DNA from: Scilla litardierei | Lineage: Eukaryota; Streptophyta; Magnoliopsida; Asparagales; Asparagaceae | Length of the DNA stretch: 64,000 nt | Direction of reading: 5' to 3' | Assembly (NCBI GenBank): GCA_030789695.1 | Contig: CM061142.1 | Location: 603,827,659-603,891,658 of the forward strand | Shown here: positions 1 to 11,321 of the stretch, piece by piece | How the letters are laid out: each line of letters begins with the position of its first letter | How positions within the stretch are numbered: position 1 is the first letter of the stretch | The notes under the pieces: model-generated | The model's database searches: none | What the model was told of the DNA's origin: nothing | Seen by the model: the letters and a program-made list of their open reading frames with translations, nothing else | Program-made: the position numbers and the translations under genes

Positions 1-105
1 TATTTCAACATAACACTCCACCCAAATATAAAGATCCAGGTTCTCCTACTATTCCGTGCACTATATGAACTAAGAGATTTGAAAATGATTTGCTTGATTT
101 GGGTC
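1..105 (+). pseudogene. pol: Element B aspartic protease, N-terminal fragment
   Basis: Read from base 3, the sequence encodes the conserved lead-in to the Athila protease, ending KRFENDLLDLG, where DLG is the start of the catalytic DLGxS motif. A TGA stop lies at 66-68 where glycine is usual. The frame is cut directly after the catalytic triplet by the solo LTR at 106 and resumes at 1763. In the living element the domain cleaves the Gag-Pol precursor. Confidence 0.75.
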
Positions 106-1762
106 TGATTCGGGTTGAATATTGCATATTAAACACCTTAATTAGCCCCATTTTGTGCGTATATGACATGTATTTGGTCTCTAATACAATCGTATTTTGA
201 ATATCATCATTTATTAGAGAAATCACTTGATTTAAGCACAAAACAGCAATTTACCGAGTATTTCTGCCCTTTTAATATTTTTCATGGCTAGATCTCGATC
301 TCACGATTCCAACGACTATTTATTTGTATTTTTCTGAGATCTGTGCTAATTACTATGAATTTTTGAATGTAGAATACCAATTTAATGGAGAAATACGGCC
401 TAAATACGATGCAAATACGGAAATACGTGGCACCATATACAACCCGCATCAATACGGGACACGTGGCGCTCATCCGTCGATTCCCGCTCAATCGAGCGGC
501 TTTCGAAGAACGGTGACGCGGCTGCGTATGGGCCGTTGATCTTGGATCCACCGGTCCAGAGGCGATCTGAGGTGAGTGTAGATTCGAAGAAGCGCTCGGG
601 GCAACGTGGACTTGCACGGACCGTTGGATTCGGATCCAACGGACAAAACTGACCCCGAAGGCATGCGAACGCACGATTCTCAAAGCAAACGTGGCAAGCC
701 CACGTCCGATCCTGCCCGAGATGGACGGCTGTTGTTTGCGCCAGCTATTGGGTTCGGGTTTAGGTGATTTTGAAGCGGGTTTTGAACCCGTTAGCAACTT
801 AAACCCGCAATGACTTGTATTTAAGGTATTCTAGGGGGTTTGTTGCGTATGCTTGCGTATTAGGGGTTCTAGGAGCCGTATTTTCGTATGAAATTTGGAG
901 GCACTGGAGACAGAGGCTAGATCTATCATCTGAAGGAGATTTGGGGCTATTTGGAGAGAATTGGTGACAATTTTCCTATCTTTAGCCTTGTATTTTGCGT
1001 ATTTGGCTTGTATTTGAAGTATTATTCACGTATTTTGAGGGTTTGATGATGTATTTGTCTATGAATACTGAATATATTCTCTCCATGCGTGATTAATCTT
1101 CATATGTGTTGGTGTTGGTGTTGGTGTAGTTAGGGTGTCGTAATCATTGATTTTGATATCTTTTCGCTCTATTTGCATTGTATAATCACGTATTTTGTCG
1201 ATTTCTACATATATGTTGTTTGGGTATGTTATACGGAGACGTGGGCATGCTTGAACCAAATATGATCTTTGCAGACTTATTCGTGATGCAATCCGAGAGG
1301 ATGTATCGTGACCTGAGAGGGCACTTGTGTTTATTTTCTTTATGAAATCGACGTTATACGTGACTAACTTTTCGGCACTATTTCATGCGCTTTATCGCCT
1401 TACTTTCCGACGTTCTCGTGCCCTAACCGGACGAAACATTGAGTCATAGAAAAGATATTAATAATCATTGATTGCACACACCCTAATGAAATCACTACCA
1501 ACACATACTCTTCATTTAGTACCCCAATATCGAATTCACCGTAGTTATCGTAGGATTTTCTTTTATTATTTTAAACTCTTGATACCATATATTCATACCT
1601 GACAGGTGGTTGGTTATTATCGTTTTAGTACTCTTTACAAACTGAAGTTCGTGGTTTTGCAGATCAGTTGTCCAGTGGATACGATACCTGGACTCACCAG
1701 GATTATTACTTGTTCGATCTCCTACACTTAGGAGTAGCGCTCACACATTTTGAGACGAGTCA
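106..1762 (+). mobile_element. Solo LTR of a B-related Athila family
   Basis: The segment starts TGATTC and ends GAGTCA. It aligns by eye along its length with the 3' LTR of element B (30180-31928), including the stretch near the end containing CTCCTACACTT and the shared GATCTCGATCTCACGATTCC. No internal domain accompanies it, so it is probably the product of LTR-LTR recombination. It sits exactly inside the protease codons of element B. Flanks are gggtc (101-105) and gagtt (1763-1767): each differs from gggtt by one transition, which is what an aged 5-bp target duplication would show. It is diverged from the B LTR, so it is a sister family or an older copy. Confidence 0.75.
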
Positions 1763-1998
1763 GAGTTCTAGTGTGAATATTTTGCCTTACTTTGTTTTCT
1801 TGCAACTAGGTTTGGGAGAGCTGTAACCAACGCCAGTGGTGCTGCAGTTTGCAGACATATCAATGAAAGTTCCAAGAGGTTGCGTGGATGATGTTTTGGT
1901 TCAAGTGGACAAGTTCTACTACCCCGTGGATTTCATCGTCCTAGACATACATAGACCACCTTCTGGTAACATCACTCCTGTTATTTTAGAACGTCCAT
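1763..1998 (+). pseudogene. pol: Element B aspartic protease, C-terminal fragment
   Basis: The frame resumes with SSVNILP directly after the solo LTR, completing the DLG-SSVN active site. It continues through a strand-rich protease body to the PVILERP motif near 1980-1998, with one TAA stop about 20 codons in. It is cut at 1998 by element A. The tccat at 1994-1998 is repeated at 25805-25809, where the same frame continues. Together with 1-105 this is one protease broken by two separate insertions. Confidence 0.8.
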
Positions 1999-2162
1999 TG
2001 TAACGGTCGCTTTCCGACCTTATGATTTTTCTGCGTGCACGTGCTTTATCGTGCACGTAATTTTATTTGGCTATTTCTGGGCTCCGGCATAGGCGATGTG
2101 GTATGCCATTGCGATCATTTTGGGGTGTAGAATTTTATAGTAATGTTTGGGAACGTCATTTC
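1999..2162 (+). repeat. Element A 5' LTR, first segment
   Basis: This is the first 164 bp of the 5' LTR, matching 22271-22434 with few differences (both begin TGTAACGGTC). It carries CGTGCACGTGC and its mirror around 2034-2057, a short inverted repeat (GTGCACGTGCTTTATCGTGCAC). The LTR is cut after atttc (2158-2162) by the copia array; the rest starts at 16290. Confidence 0.9.
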
Positions 2163-2766
2163 TGTTGGATATGGAAGACGTTTGTACACCCTTGTGGGGG
2201 ATGTACGAGGGAATACGGACCTCGAACGTCGCGTACACGAAGTCGTGTGCAAAGAGAATCTGTTCCCTTGCGGAGAGGATCTCTGGATGAGTAGGAAAGT
2301 CACATTATATATGCATAAGTGCATGCGACATATGGCTAATAAAGGGGGAATATCTTAAGCTTTTGTTGTACCATGCATATGGTACAACTTAAGCTTATAA
2401 TGTGCCATGTATCATGGTACACCATAGTTAAATTGTTCCAAAGGAACAATTTACCCTAAAATAACTACCTTGGGGGCTATAAATAAGACCCAAGGGTAAG
2501 CCATTTCTTACACTTTTGCATGGCATTTCTTGCATGCATTTCATTCTAGCGAAGCTCTGCCGAAATCCTTCCTCTCTCTTTATCCAAGTTCTTAATCTAA
2601 AGTAGAGATTTAGATTGTGGATTTAGTAGCCTTACTCCGTTCGTGAGAAGACTCGATCCGTTGTGGCGAATCCGAAGGCAAAGTTCCGAGACTACTGTTC
2701 CGCATACGCAAGCGTAAGTCTCAACTTTATTTATCGATCCTAACTCTGTTTTGGCAGGTTTCAACA
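2163..2766 (+). repeat. Copia array LTR 1 (604 bp)
   Basis: Starts TGTTGGATATGG and ends GGTTTCAACA, directly followed by the primer-binding site. A TATA box (TATAAATA) lies at 2479-2486. About 100 bp upstream are palindromic boxes: TTGTACCAT and ATGGTACAA around a 4-nt centre (2366-2387), flanked on both sides by CTTAAGCTT, then a second related box near 2404-2423. These sit where a U3 enhancer would be expected. Confidence 0.92.
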
Positions 2767-2767
2767 T

Positions 2768-2780
2768 TGGTATCAGAGCC
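2768..2780 (+). other. Primer-binding site, initiator Met tRNA
   Basis: TGGTATCAGAGCC, one base after the LTR end, is the standard plant copia primer site complementary to the 3' end of initiator methionine tRNA. Copy 2 of the array has lost this site through a deletion. Confidence 0.93.
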
Positions 2781-2824
2781 ATACGGGTTCGCCCCGGTCA
2801 AACCGCCGCCCCGTCGAAACTATG

Positions 2825-2985
2825 AACGAGTCGTCTTTTTCACGAATGGGTCTCCTACCATTACGAATATGGTAGGAACGCTTCGTGACGGAGAGAACGC
2901 AGCGGTTGTTCTTTTCACGTTAGGGTCTCCTATCATTACGGATATGGTAGGAACTCTCCGTGACGGGAAGAACCGACCGTTCACG
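2825..2985 (+). repeat. Two direct repeats in the copia leader
   Basis: Two imperfect copies of a unit containing GGGTCTCCTA, CATTACG, ATATGGTAGGAAC and GTGACGG lie at about 2848-2900 and 2922-2975. Each copy can fold on itself (TCCTACCAT with ATGGTAGGA). A further short duplication (GACGAACGGGTGCTTCATCG) follows at about 3038-3077. These lie in the untranslated leader and are not coding. Confidence 0.6.
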
Positions 2986-3235
2986 TATTATGTTATTCAT
3001 TTTTGGCACACGGCCATTAGGAAATAACTAATTTCTCGACGAACGGGTGCTTCATCGACGAACGGGTGCTTCATCGAGGAAGAAGGTGGTAGTTATTTCT
3101 ATCGGGGAAGATGAAATTTGGTGCATGTGCACCATGGCCAAATGGGCTATGAAGTCCATGCACCCCCCTCCCCAAGCGGAGGGGGTTGGCTACGGCCAAT
3201 AACTACCGGCGACCACCCCATCAAGGGGGAGGAGT

Positions 3236-3505
3236 GTGTGCGGCAACCCCATTCAAAGGGGGTGGCCGGCCATGGCCAAAGGGGCCATGGCCGGCCAATG
3301 CCAAATGGCCTTGGCCATGACCAGACATGGCCAAGCCATGGCCGGCCATGGCCAGGCCGGCAGTGGCCGGCCACGGCCACGGCCTGCCGGCCTGGCCGGC
3401 CCTGGCAGAGGCCAGGGCCGGGCTGGCCAGCCCTGGCAAAGGCCAGGGCAGAGGCCCTGGCCGGCCCTTGGCCATGCCTCGGCCAGGGCAGAGGCCCTGG
3501 CCGAG
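3236..3505 (+). repeat. GGCC-rich self-complementary block in the copia leader
   Basis: About 270 bp is built almost entirely from GGCC, TGGCCA, GCCGGCC and CCAGGGC words. The composition is very GC-rich against an AT-rich background and reads nearly the same on both strands. It is open in several frames at once, as expected of low-complexity repeat sequence and not of a gene. Transcribed RNA would fold strongly. The block is absent from copy 2, where the whole segment is deleted. Confidence 0.85.
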
Positions 3506-3620
3506 AGAAGTTGAAGACCAAATTATTGGTCGACCAATTTTGTTGTTTTGGTCGACCAATCCGACAGAAGGCCTTGGTCGAATTTGAACGTGCCGACTAG
3601 CCCATACGGGGTGTCTAAAG

Positions 3621-3808
3621 GCTCTACTCCTTGGAGACTAGCCGTAGTGCTCTACTTCATGCGCGATTAGCCGTAGTGCTCTACTCCTTGAAGATTAGCC
3701 GTAATGCTCTACTTCATGCGAGATTAGCCATGTCATTATGCTCTACTCTACGGAGATTAGCCAATGAACTTATAACGTTGTGCTCTACTCTACGGAGATT
3801 AGCCAATG
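3621..3808 (+). repeat. Tandem repeat in copia leader, six units of 28-42 bp
   Basis: Units start GCTCTACT at about 3621, 3649, 3678, 3706, 3740 and 3782, with the shared words GATTAGCC and CTTCATGCG or CTACGGAG. Copy 2 keeps only the last units (9971-10100) because its deletion begins inside this array. Confidence 0.75.
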
Positions 3809-4242
3809 TGTTTTCAAATTTTTGAAAAAGGTATTTTCAAATAGGTTATGTCCCGTCCTTAATCGGGATAGCGCAATTTAGAATTCCAAGTCCTACCACG
3901 ATCCGGCCATGGTTATCTAACCCATGGGTGTGTAGAACAGGTCTCGTGGCTTGGCAATTGTTGCGCTAAAATTCTTTGCGCAAACTCTCACCTATTCTAT
4001 TTTGAAAGATATGTTTTTCAAAAGTATTTTTCCGCTGCTGGTACCATACGGGTATCATTTCTGATTTCGTTTTACTTGAGATAAGTAAGAGGGATACTTT
4101 GAAAGTTACTTCTAGATGGTAGTTGGGAACGTAGTGAACTTCTCGATTCTAGAGTAACATTTCAACGCATCCAAGGAACTTATCAAGTGTTTAAAGAATC
4201 GAAACTTTATGCATAGAATTTTGATCGTGTTTTTCATTTTCT

Positions 4243-5022
4243 TTGCAGTTTTTTGAATCGAATATGTTTACCGCTTCTAAGAACATTGTCGCAGAGCTTA
4301 ACAAAGGTGAAAAGCTCAACGGCGACAATTATAAACTTTGGTCAATTAAAATCCAATATGTTTTGGAGGAGCAAGATGTGCTTGAAACACTCCAAAACAT
4401 AATGGAAGAACCTGAGTTGGGCAATACGGCCCAACACAAGAGGGACCGGGAAGCTTATGATACTTGGACTCGAAAGAACAAAATAGCACGTATTACGTTA
4501 CTGTCCGCAATGGACAATGACATAATGCGTCTATTTCGGGAATTCGACCAAGCCAAAGACATATGGTCTGAGCTAGAAATAAAGTTTGGTGGAACTTCAG
4601 TTACCAAACTCCGCTCCTTAAATATTCAATTTGATTCGTACAAGATGCGGCGAGATCATTCTATGAAAAAGCATCTCCGCCACATGGCGAATCTCATATC
4701 TGAATTGAAGGATGCGGGTGTTACGCTGTCTGACGAACAGCAGATCCAAGCAGTAATTCGTTCACTCCCAGATAGCTGGGATAACATGAAAATGCACCTC
4801 ACTCATAATGAGTGCATTAAAACTTTAAGCGATGTTTCAAAACACCTCGAACTCGAGGAAGAGCGGATTCAAGCCGCAAAACCTAGTGCAGAAGTGCACG
4901 TGGCCGCTAGTTCCTCACATGGAGGAAATAAGCGTAAGAATAAACGCTTAAGGTTTGTGAACGAACGAAAGCAAGAACCGGAAACCTCAAAGAAGACTAA
5001 GAACAAAAAAGTGGCAAAATAA
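4243..5022 (+). pseudogene. gag: Copia copy 1 Gag, N-terminal ORF
   Basis: A Ty1/copia Gag (UBN2-type) opening with KLNGDNYKLW near residues 24-33, followed by a helical capsid-like body of about 200 residues and a lysine-rich tail. An alternative start is the ATG at 4264. The frame is lost near 5000-5022 compared with copy 2, where a short insertion adds lysine codons and then TAA; the CCHC knuckle continues in a different frame from 5024. Gag would form the cytoplasmic particle and package RNA. Confidence 0.88.
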
Positions 5023-5023
5023 T

Positions 5024-6850
5024 GTGCACTCAAAGAAGAAAAACTTGAAAAAGATCAAGTGTTTTAAGTGCAACAAGTACGGTCACTTCGCCCGTACGTG
5101 TACGGATGGAAGTGATAAGGTAACTTGTAGGGCTAGTTACATATGTGTTTCTAGTTCCGTGTTTCTTGCTGAATCTAACTATTTTTGGTTGATTGATTCA
5201 GGGGCCACAGACCACGTAGCGAAGGACAGAAGGTTCTTCGTAGAGTATCGAAAGATAACTCAAGGAACAAAGTGGATATACGTCGGCAACAACACTCGTG
5301 TTGAAGTCAAAGGCGTCGGAACATGCAAGCTAGTTCTCGACAACGGCCGGACTTTATTATTGCACGATGTCCTCTTTGCTCCAGATATTAGAAGGAATAT
5401 CGTATCCGTGGTCATGTTAATGTCTTTAGATTATGAATGGAGGTTCTATAAACAAAAGGTTGACCTTGTTTGTAATAGTTCTTTAATTGGGTCTGGTAAT
5501 GTTTGTAATGGATTAATTGTTTTAAACACAATGTATGATGATTCTTCTTCCATTAATGAAAGTTTCCATTTGACAAATGCTTCTAACTCTGAATCTGAGA
5601 TCATTTGTTGGCATGCAAGACTTGGTCATATTGGACCAACTAGAATGGATAGACTTGCCAAAAGTGGCTTGCTATCTAATGTTTCAAAAGTTGAAATGTC
5701 AACTTGCGAACATTGTCTTGTAGGGAAAACTTGTCGCAAGCCGTTTGGAACTGGCACAAGGGCCGAAGTTCCCTTACAGCTTATCCATTCGGACATTTGC
5801 GGTCCAATGAATGTTAAGACAAGACGCGGGAAGTCCTATTTCATCACATTCATTGATGACTTCACCCGTTTCGGTCACATTTTTTTGATTTCCCACAAAC
5901 ATGAAGCTTTAACTTGCTTCAAAAACTATATGAGTTTAGTGGAAAATCAACTAGATCGCAAGATAAAGGTCTTGCGAACCGATCGGGGTGGAGAATATCA
6001 ATCAACGAGTTTTAAGGAACTCTGTGATGAAAAAGGCATAGTTCGTCAAATAACTATGTCTTATACTCCGCAACAAAACGGTGTTGCGGAAAGAAGAAAT
6101 AGGACATTGATGGAAATGGTCCGATCAATGATGTCTCAGGCAAATTTGCCTATCACCTTTTGGGGTGATGCATTATTAACGGCAGCGTTCATCTTAAACC
6201 GTGTACCCTCGAAGTCGGTAAGTTCTACTCCTTATGAGTTGTGGAACAATAGAACTCCAGACTTAAGCATTCTAAAACCTTGGGGTTGTGCCTCTTATGC
6301 ACATTTATCCTCTCACAAATATGGCAAACTTGGGCCACGTGGGAGGAAGTGTATCTTCATCCGATACGCTGAAAACTCCAAAGGATATGCTTTCGTCGGT
6401 CAAGAGGACAATGGGGGTCTTATAGAATTCGAATCGAGCGATGTTGTCTTCTTGGAAAACGAGTTTCCAAGACAGGGTGAGATAAGTCAAGACTTATCCT
6501 TGTTTGAGACTTGGGATCAAGAAGGATCGGAACGTTCGAGTGGGAGAATTCTTGGTGAAGAAGAAAATACGTTTCAAACTTCACCAATGAATGATACGAA
6601 CGATACCAATCCTATGCCGAGTGGGAGTGATGTTATTCCAAGTGGGAGTGATGTCATTCCAAGTGGGAGTGATCAAACTCAAACAAGACGTAGTAATCGA
6701 ACGAGGCTAACACCTCTGAGATTTGAGGATGAATTTCCTCAAACATTCATGACATTACTACAAGATGATGACGAACCTGTAAATTTCAAGCAGGCCGTCA
6801 CATGCCCTGCTAAAGATAAATGGATAGCGGCAATGGAAGAAGAACTTTAA
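5024..6850 (+). pseudogene. pol: Copia copy 1 CCHC-protease-integrase segment
   Basis: 608 residues. Zinc knuckle CFKCNKYGHFARTC at residues 13-26; protease active site DSGATDH at 58-64; integrase HHCC finger (WHARLGH ... CEHCLVGK) around 195-245; integrase core with HSDICG, TDRGGEY and NGVAERRN supplying the acidic triad. The C-terminal part has a short GSDVIPS repeat before the RT region. It ends at TAA in place of a glutamine codon that copy 2 keeps as CAA, so this is a C-to-T nonsense change and RT continues in frame at 6854. Confidence 0.9.
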
Positions 6851-6853
6851 TCC

Positions 6854-7786
6854 ATGAGAACAAACCAAGTCTGGGACTTGGTTGATTTACCTAAGGGACG
6901 TAGAGCCATTGGGAACAAGTGGGTTCTCAAAATCAAGCATAAGGCTGATGGCTCCATCGAGAAATATAAAGCTCGCCTTGTTGCGAAAGGTTTCACGCAA
7001 CAGGAAGGAATAGACTACGAAGAGACTTTCTCTCCTGTCATGCGTTTTACCTCCATTCGCTTAATTCTGGCAATGGTGGCTTGTTTGGACCTCGAGTTAC
7101 ATCAGATGGATGTAAAGACTGCTTTTCTTAACGGAGAACTAGATGAGGAGATCTACATGGAACAACCAAACGGGTTTGTACAAGAAGAAAACAAACATAA
7201 GGTTTGTAAACTTCGTAAATCCATATATGGTCTTAAACAATCCTCAAGGCAGTGGTATATGCGCTTTCAAGAAGTCGTTTTGTCGTATGGTTTCTCCATG
7301 CTCGACGAAGACAACTGCGTATACATTAAGAGGATTAAGAATAAGTATGTAATTATGTCTCTTTATTTAGATGACATACTTATAGCCGGAAATGATAAGC
7401 GTCTCGTCATGGATATCAAAGCTTGGCTTTCATCCGTCTTTGAGATGAAATACATGGGTGAAGCTGCATATATCCTTAGGGTTAAGATCTCAAGGAATCG
7501 TTCCAAGAAACTTCTTTCTCTCTCTCAAGAGACATATATAAAGGAAGTTTTAGAACGGTTTAATATGCAGGAATGCAAGCCAATTGATACTCCAATAAGC
7601 AAAGGCGAGGGTCTATGTTTGGAAATGTGTCCCAAAGATCCAAAAGAAAAGAAAGCTATGGAAAAGGTTCCATACTCCAGTGCTGTCGGGAGTCTGATGT
7701 ACGCTATGATGTGTACCAGACCGGACATTTGCTATGGTGTTGGTATGGTAAGCCATTACCAATCCAACCCAGGACAGGCACACTAG
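6854..7786 (+). pseudogene. pol: Copia copy 1 reverse transcriptase segment
   Basis: Contains NKWVLKIKHKADG, ARLVAKGFTQ, the AFLNGEL motif and the catalytic SLYLDDILI block (YLDD rather than the common YVDD). This is the polymerase that copies element RNA into cDNA. It is in frame with the preceding segment through the TAA at 6848-6850. It ends at TAG where copy 2 has TGG (tryptophan), a G-to-A change. Confidence 0.9.
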
Positions 7787-7792
7787 AAAGCG

Positions 7793-8335
7793 GTGAAGAG
7801 GATATTAAGGTACCTCAAAGGGACTGCGGACTATGCGTTATGCTATCAAGGCAATACCTTGAGACTCGAAGGCTATACCGATGCTGATTGGGCAGGTGAT
7901 CTCGACGAGCGAAGATCTACCTCAGGCTTTGTTTTCTTACTCGGGAATGGTGCAATATCCTGGAGCAGCAAGAAACAAACCTGCATCGCTCTATCAACCA
8001 TAGAAGCCGAATTCGTAGCATTCAGCATGGCGGTCCAAGAAGCTGTTTGGCTTAGGAAATTCTTAGACAGGCTGACGAATGCCACTGACTCGAGCACTGT
8101 TCCTATATACAGTGATAGTCAAGCTTCGATTGCCTATGTCAAAGATCCTAAATTTCATTGTAAGACCAAACACATTGATATTCGATTCAAGTTTGCGAAG
8201 GACTATGACAAACGGAAGGAAGTAGACATAGGATACATATCCACGCATGAGATGATAGCGGATCCCCTTACTAAGGCGATCCCCAGAGATGTGTTCTACA
8301 AACACTTATCATCTATGGGAATGCGTAGGTGCTGA
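7793..8335 (+). pseudogene. pol: Copia copy 1 RNase H segment
   Basis: Copia RNase H with YTDADWAGD, RSTSGFVF, WSSKKQ, LSTIEAEF and YSDSQAS, then the usual C-terminal DPLTKAIPRD. It removes the RNA strand during reverse transcription. It is in frame with RT across the TAG at about 7784-7786. The natural stop is TGA at 8333-8335. Confidence 0.9.
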
Positions 8336-9392
8336 GTTGTATCTTGTAATATTTCCCATGTCTATAGAAGATCAAAGTTTAATAAAAGAAAGAAGTTCTT
8401 TTATATATTGCATACAAGTTTCTTACAAATGATTTTATACATTTGTGTTTGAGTCTCAGCTATTTTATTGTGTGTATGTCGGACAGATTAAGGTTGGCTC
8501 TCTCACATGAGCAACCGCCTTATCTTATCAGATGGATAAGATAGAGATGAGACTAGTTTAAAGTCAAAATCATTAGACAAATGATTTAGAGTCGTGACTT
8601 AAACAAGATAGTCGAATAAAAGATCTGCATCATATGGATGCTTACAAAAGATCTGAGATCTGTATCACAAGGATATTTGAAAGAGATCTCATAGGATTTT
8701 TAAATCCTATCTGTCTTATGCAGGATGAGAGTCCGTGAATATTTCACGAGTAGTAAGGGGACTCAAAAAGATAGGCACTGTGGTGTCTGATCTTTTCATC
8801 CGTACAACATCATTAAGACATACTCTCCCTGGGAAAGAAGTGATGTTGTAATACGTGTTCATACCACGTATGCATTTCGACCACTGAGTTAGTAGCAATA
8901 GTGTTTGCTATTATGTGAGACTCAAAGGCCATACGGGTCTAAACTCTTACCCTCAAGGACTCCAATTGGTTCCTTCAGATTTGACGAGATGATCGCTATC
9001 TTAGCGTGTTGCTAATGGGCTATGATAATTCGGCTCGGCGGGGCACGTTAGAAAAGCGAATCAAGTCAAGATCAGAAGGTTCACAAGAAGAGGAAGATTG
9101 ATTTCATATTCACATTTGGACTTTAAATGATTCAAAGCTGGCCAGCCAATTGTAATCCAGATGGGATTCAATTGTTGAATATAAAGTATAAGAAATGTGA
9201 AGAAATAATCTAGGGTAAAGCATGCGTTGAACTACTCAACTTTGCACCTTCGAGGTCGTTGTGTATCTCTAACAAGTGCACAACAACAGACTCTACACGC
9301 ATGACGGTCGCACGGTCTATTTCTCGGTATGATAGATGAAAGAACTAAGAGAAAGACGTTCTCTTACAATCCCCTCAAGTGTGAGTGGGAGA
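8336..9392 (+). other. Copia copy 1 3' non-coding region and polypurine tract
   Basis: About 1 kb between the pol stop and the next LTR, present almost unchanged in copy 2 (14602-15658). No convincing sense ORF is present. It ends with GTGTGAGTGGGAGA (9379-9392), the polypurine tract directly before TGTTGG. This is a long 3' untranslated region for a copia element. Confidence 0.75.
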
Positions 9393-9970
9393 TGTTGGAT
9401 ATGGAAGACGTTTGTACACCCTTGTGGGGGATGTACGAGGGAATACGGACCTCGAACGTCGTGTACACGAAGTCGTGTGCAAAGGGAATCTGTTCCCTTG
9501 CGGAGAGGATCTCTGGATGAGTAGGAAAGTCGCATTATATATGCATAAGTGCATGCGACATATGGCTAATAAAGGGGGAATATCTTAAGCTTATGTTGTA
9601 CCATGCATATGGTACAACTTAAGCTTATAATGTGCCATGTATCATTGTACACCTTAGTTAAATTGTTCCAAAGGAACAATTTACCCTAAAATAACTACCT
9701 TGGGGGCTATAAATAAGACCCAAGGGTAAGCCATTTCTTACACTTTTGCATGGCATTTTTTGCATGCATTTCATTCTAGCGAAGCTCTGTCGAAATCCTT
9801 CCTCTCTCTTTATCCAAGTTCTTAATCTAAAGTAGAGATTTAGATTGTGGATTTAGTAGCCTTACTCCGTTCGTGAGAAGACTCGATCCGTCGTGGCGAA
9901 TCTGAAGGCAAAGTTCCGAGACTACCGTTCCGCATACGCAAGCGTAAGTCTCAACTTTATTTATCGATCC
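9393..9970 (+). repeat. Copia array LTR 2 (middle, 3'-truncated)
   Basis: Matches LTR 1 from TGTTGG to TTATCGATCC, then joins directly to leader sequence equivalent to 3688 in copy 1. The last ~26 bp of the LTR, the primer site, the GGCC block and part of the tandem repeat (about 950 bp in all) are missing. The shared tcc at both break points suggests a microhomology-mediated deletion. TATA box TATAAATA at about 9710. Confidence 0.88.
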
Positions 9971-10526
9971 TTGAAGATTAGCCGTAATGCTCTACTTCAT
10001 GCGAGATTAGCCATGTCATTGTGCTCTACTCTACGGAGATTATCCAATGAACTTATAAACGTTGTGCTCTACTCTACGGAGATTAGCCAATGTATTTTCA
10101 AATTTTTGAAAAAGGCGTTTTCAAATAGGTTATGTCCCGTCCTTAATCGGAATAGCGCAATTTAGAATTCCAAGTCCTACCACGATCCGACCATGGTTAT
10201 CTAACCCATGGGTGTGTAGAACAGGTCTCGTGGCTTGGCAATTGTTGCGCTAAAATTCTTTGCGCAAACTCTCACTTATTCCATTTTGAAAGATATGTTT
10301 TTCAAAAGTATTTTTCCGCTGCCGGTACCATACGGGTATCATTTCTGATTTCTTTTTACTTGAGATAAGTAAGAGGGATACTTTGAAAGTTACTTCTAGA
10401 TGGTAGTTGGGAACGTAGTGAACTTCTCGATTCTAGAATAACATTTCAGCGCATCCAAGGAACTTATCAAGTGTTTAAAGAATCGAAACTTTATGCATAG
10501 AATTTTGATCGTGTTTATCATCTTCT
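9971..10526 (+). other. Copia copy 2 leader, 5'-deleted
   Basis: Corresponds to 3688-4242 of copy 1 with scattered substitutions. It holds the residual tandem units (GCTCTACT at several positions up to about 10090) and no primer-binding site. No coding signal is seen. Confidence 0.7.
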
Positions 10527-11321
10527 TTGCAGTTTTTTGAATCGAATATGTCTATCGCTTCTAAGAACATTGTCGCAGAGCTTAACAAAAGTGAAAAGCT
10601 CAACGGCGACAATTATAAACTTTGGTCAATAAAAATCCAATATGTTTTGGAGGAGCAAGATGTGCTTGAAACACTCCAAAACATAATGGAAGAACCTGAG
10701 TTGGACAATACGGCCCAACACAAGAGGGACCAGGAAGCTTATGAGACTTGGACTCGAAAGAACAAAATAGCACGTATTACGTTACTGTCCGCAATGGACA
10801 ATGACATAATGCGTCTATTTCGGGAATTCGACCTAGCCAAAGACATATGGTCTGAGCTAGAAGTAAAGTTTGGTGGAACTTCGGTTACCAAACTCCGCTC
10901 CTTAAATATTCAATTTGATTCGTACAAGATGCGGCGAGATCATTCTATGAAAAAGCATCTCCGCCACATGGCGAATCTCATAGCTGAATTGAAGGATGCG
11001 GGTCTTACGCTGTCAGACGAACAGCAGATCCAAGCAGTCATTCGTTCACTCCCAGATAGCTGGGATAACATGAAAATGCACCTCACTCATAATGAGTGCA
11101 TTAAAACTTTAAGCGATGTATCTAAACACCTCGAACTCGAGGAAGAGCGGATTCAAGACGCAAAACCTAGTGCAGAAGTGCACATGGCCGCTAGTTCCTC
11201 ACATGGAGGAAATAAGCGGAATAATAAATGCTTAAGGTTTGTGAACGAACGAAAGCAAGAACCGGAAACCTCAAAGAAGACAAAGTGGCAAAAGAATGTG
11301 CACTCAAAGAAGAAAAAATGA
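10527..11321 (+). pseudogene. gag: Copia copy 2 Gag, N-terminal ORF
   Basis: Close relative of the copy 1 Gag with the same KLNGDNYKLW opening. It runs slightly longer into the basic tail and ends at about 11321 through an indel in an A-rich run, where copy 1 also breaks. The zinc knuckle follows in another frame. Few differences from copy 1 suggest that the two copies separated late. Confidence 0.87.

Noticed and set aside
2768..2780. Possible tRNA gene
   Set aside because: Only the 13-base primer-binding complement is present, with no cloverleaf sequence around it.
3118..3600. Long overlapping open frames on both strands in the GGCC-rich block
   Set aside because: Low-complexity GGCC repeats remove stop codons in many frames at once; no domain and no conservation in copy 2.
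9317..9588. Short sense and antisense frames in the copia LTRs (also 2067-2358 and 15583-15854)
   Set aside because: They recur only because the LTR recurs; no domain, no codon bias, and they cross LTR boundaries.
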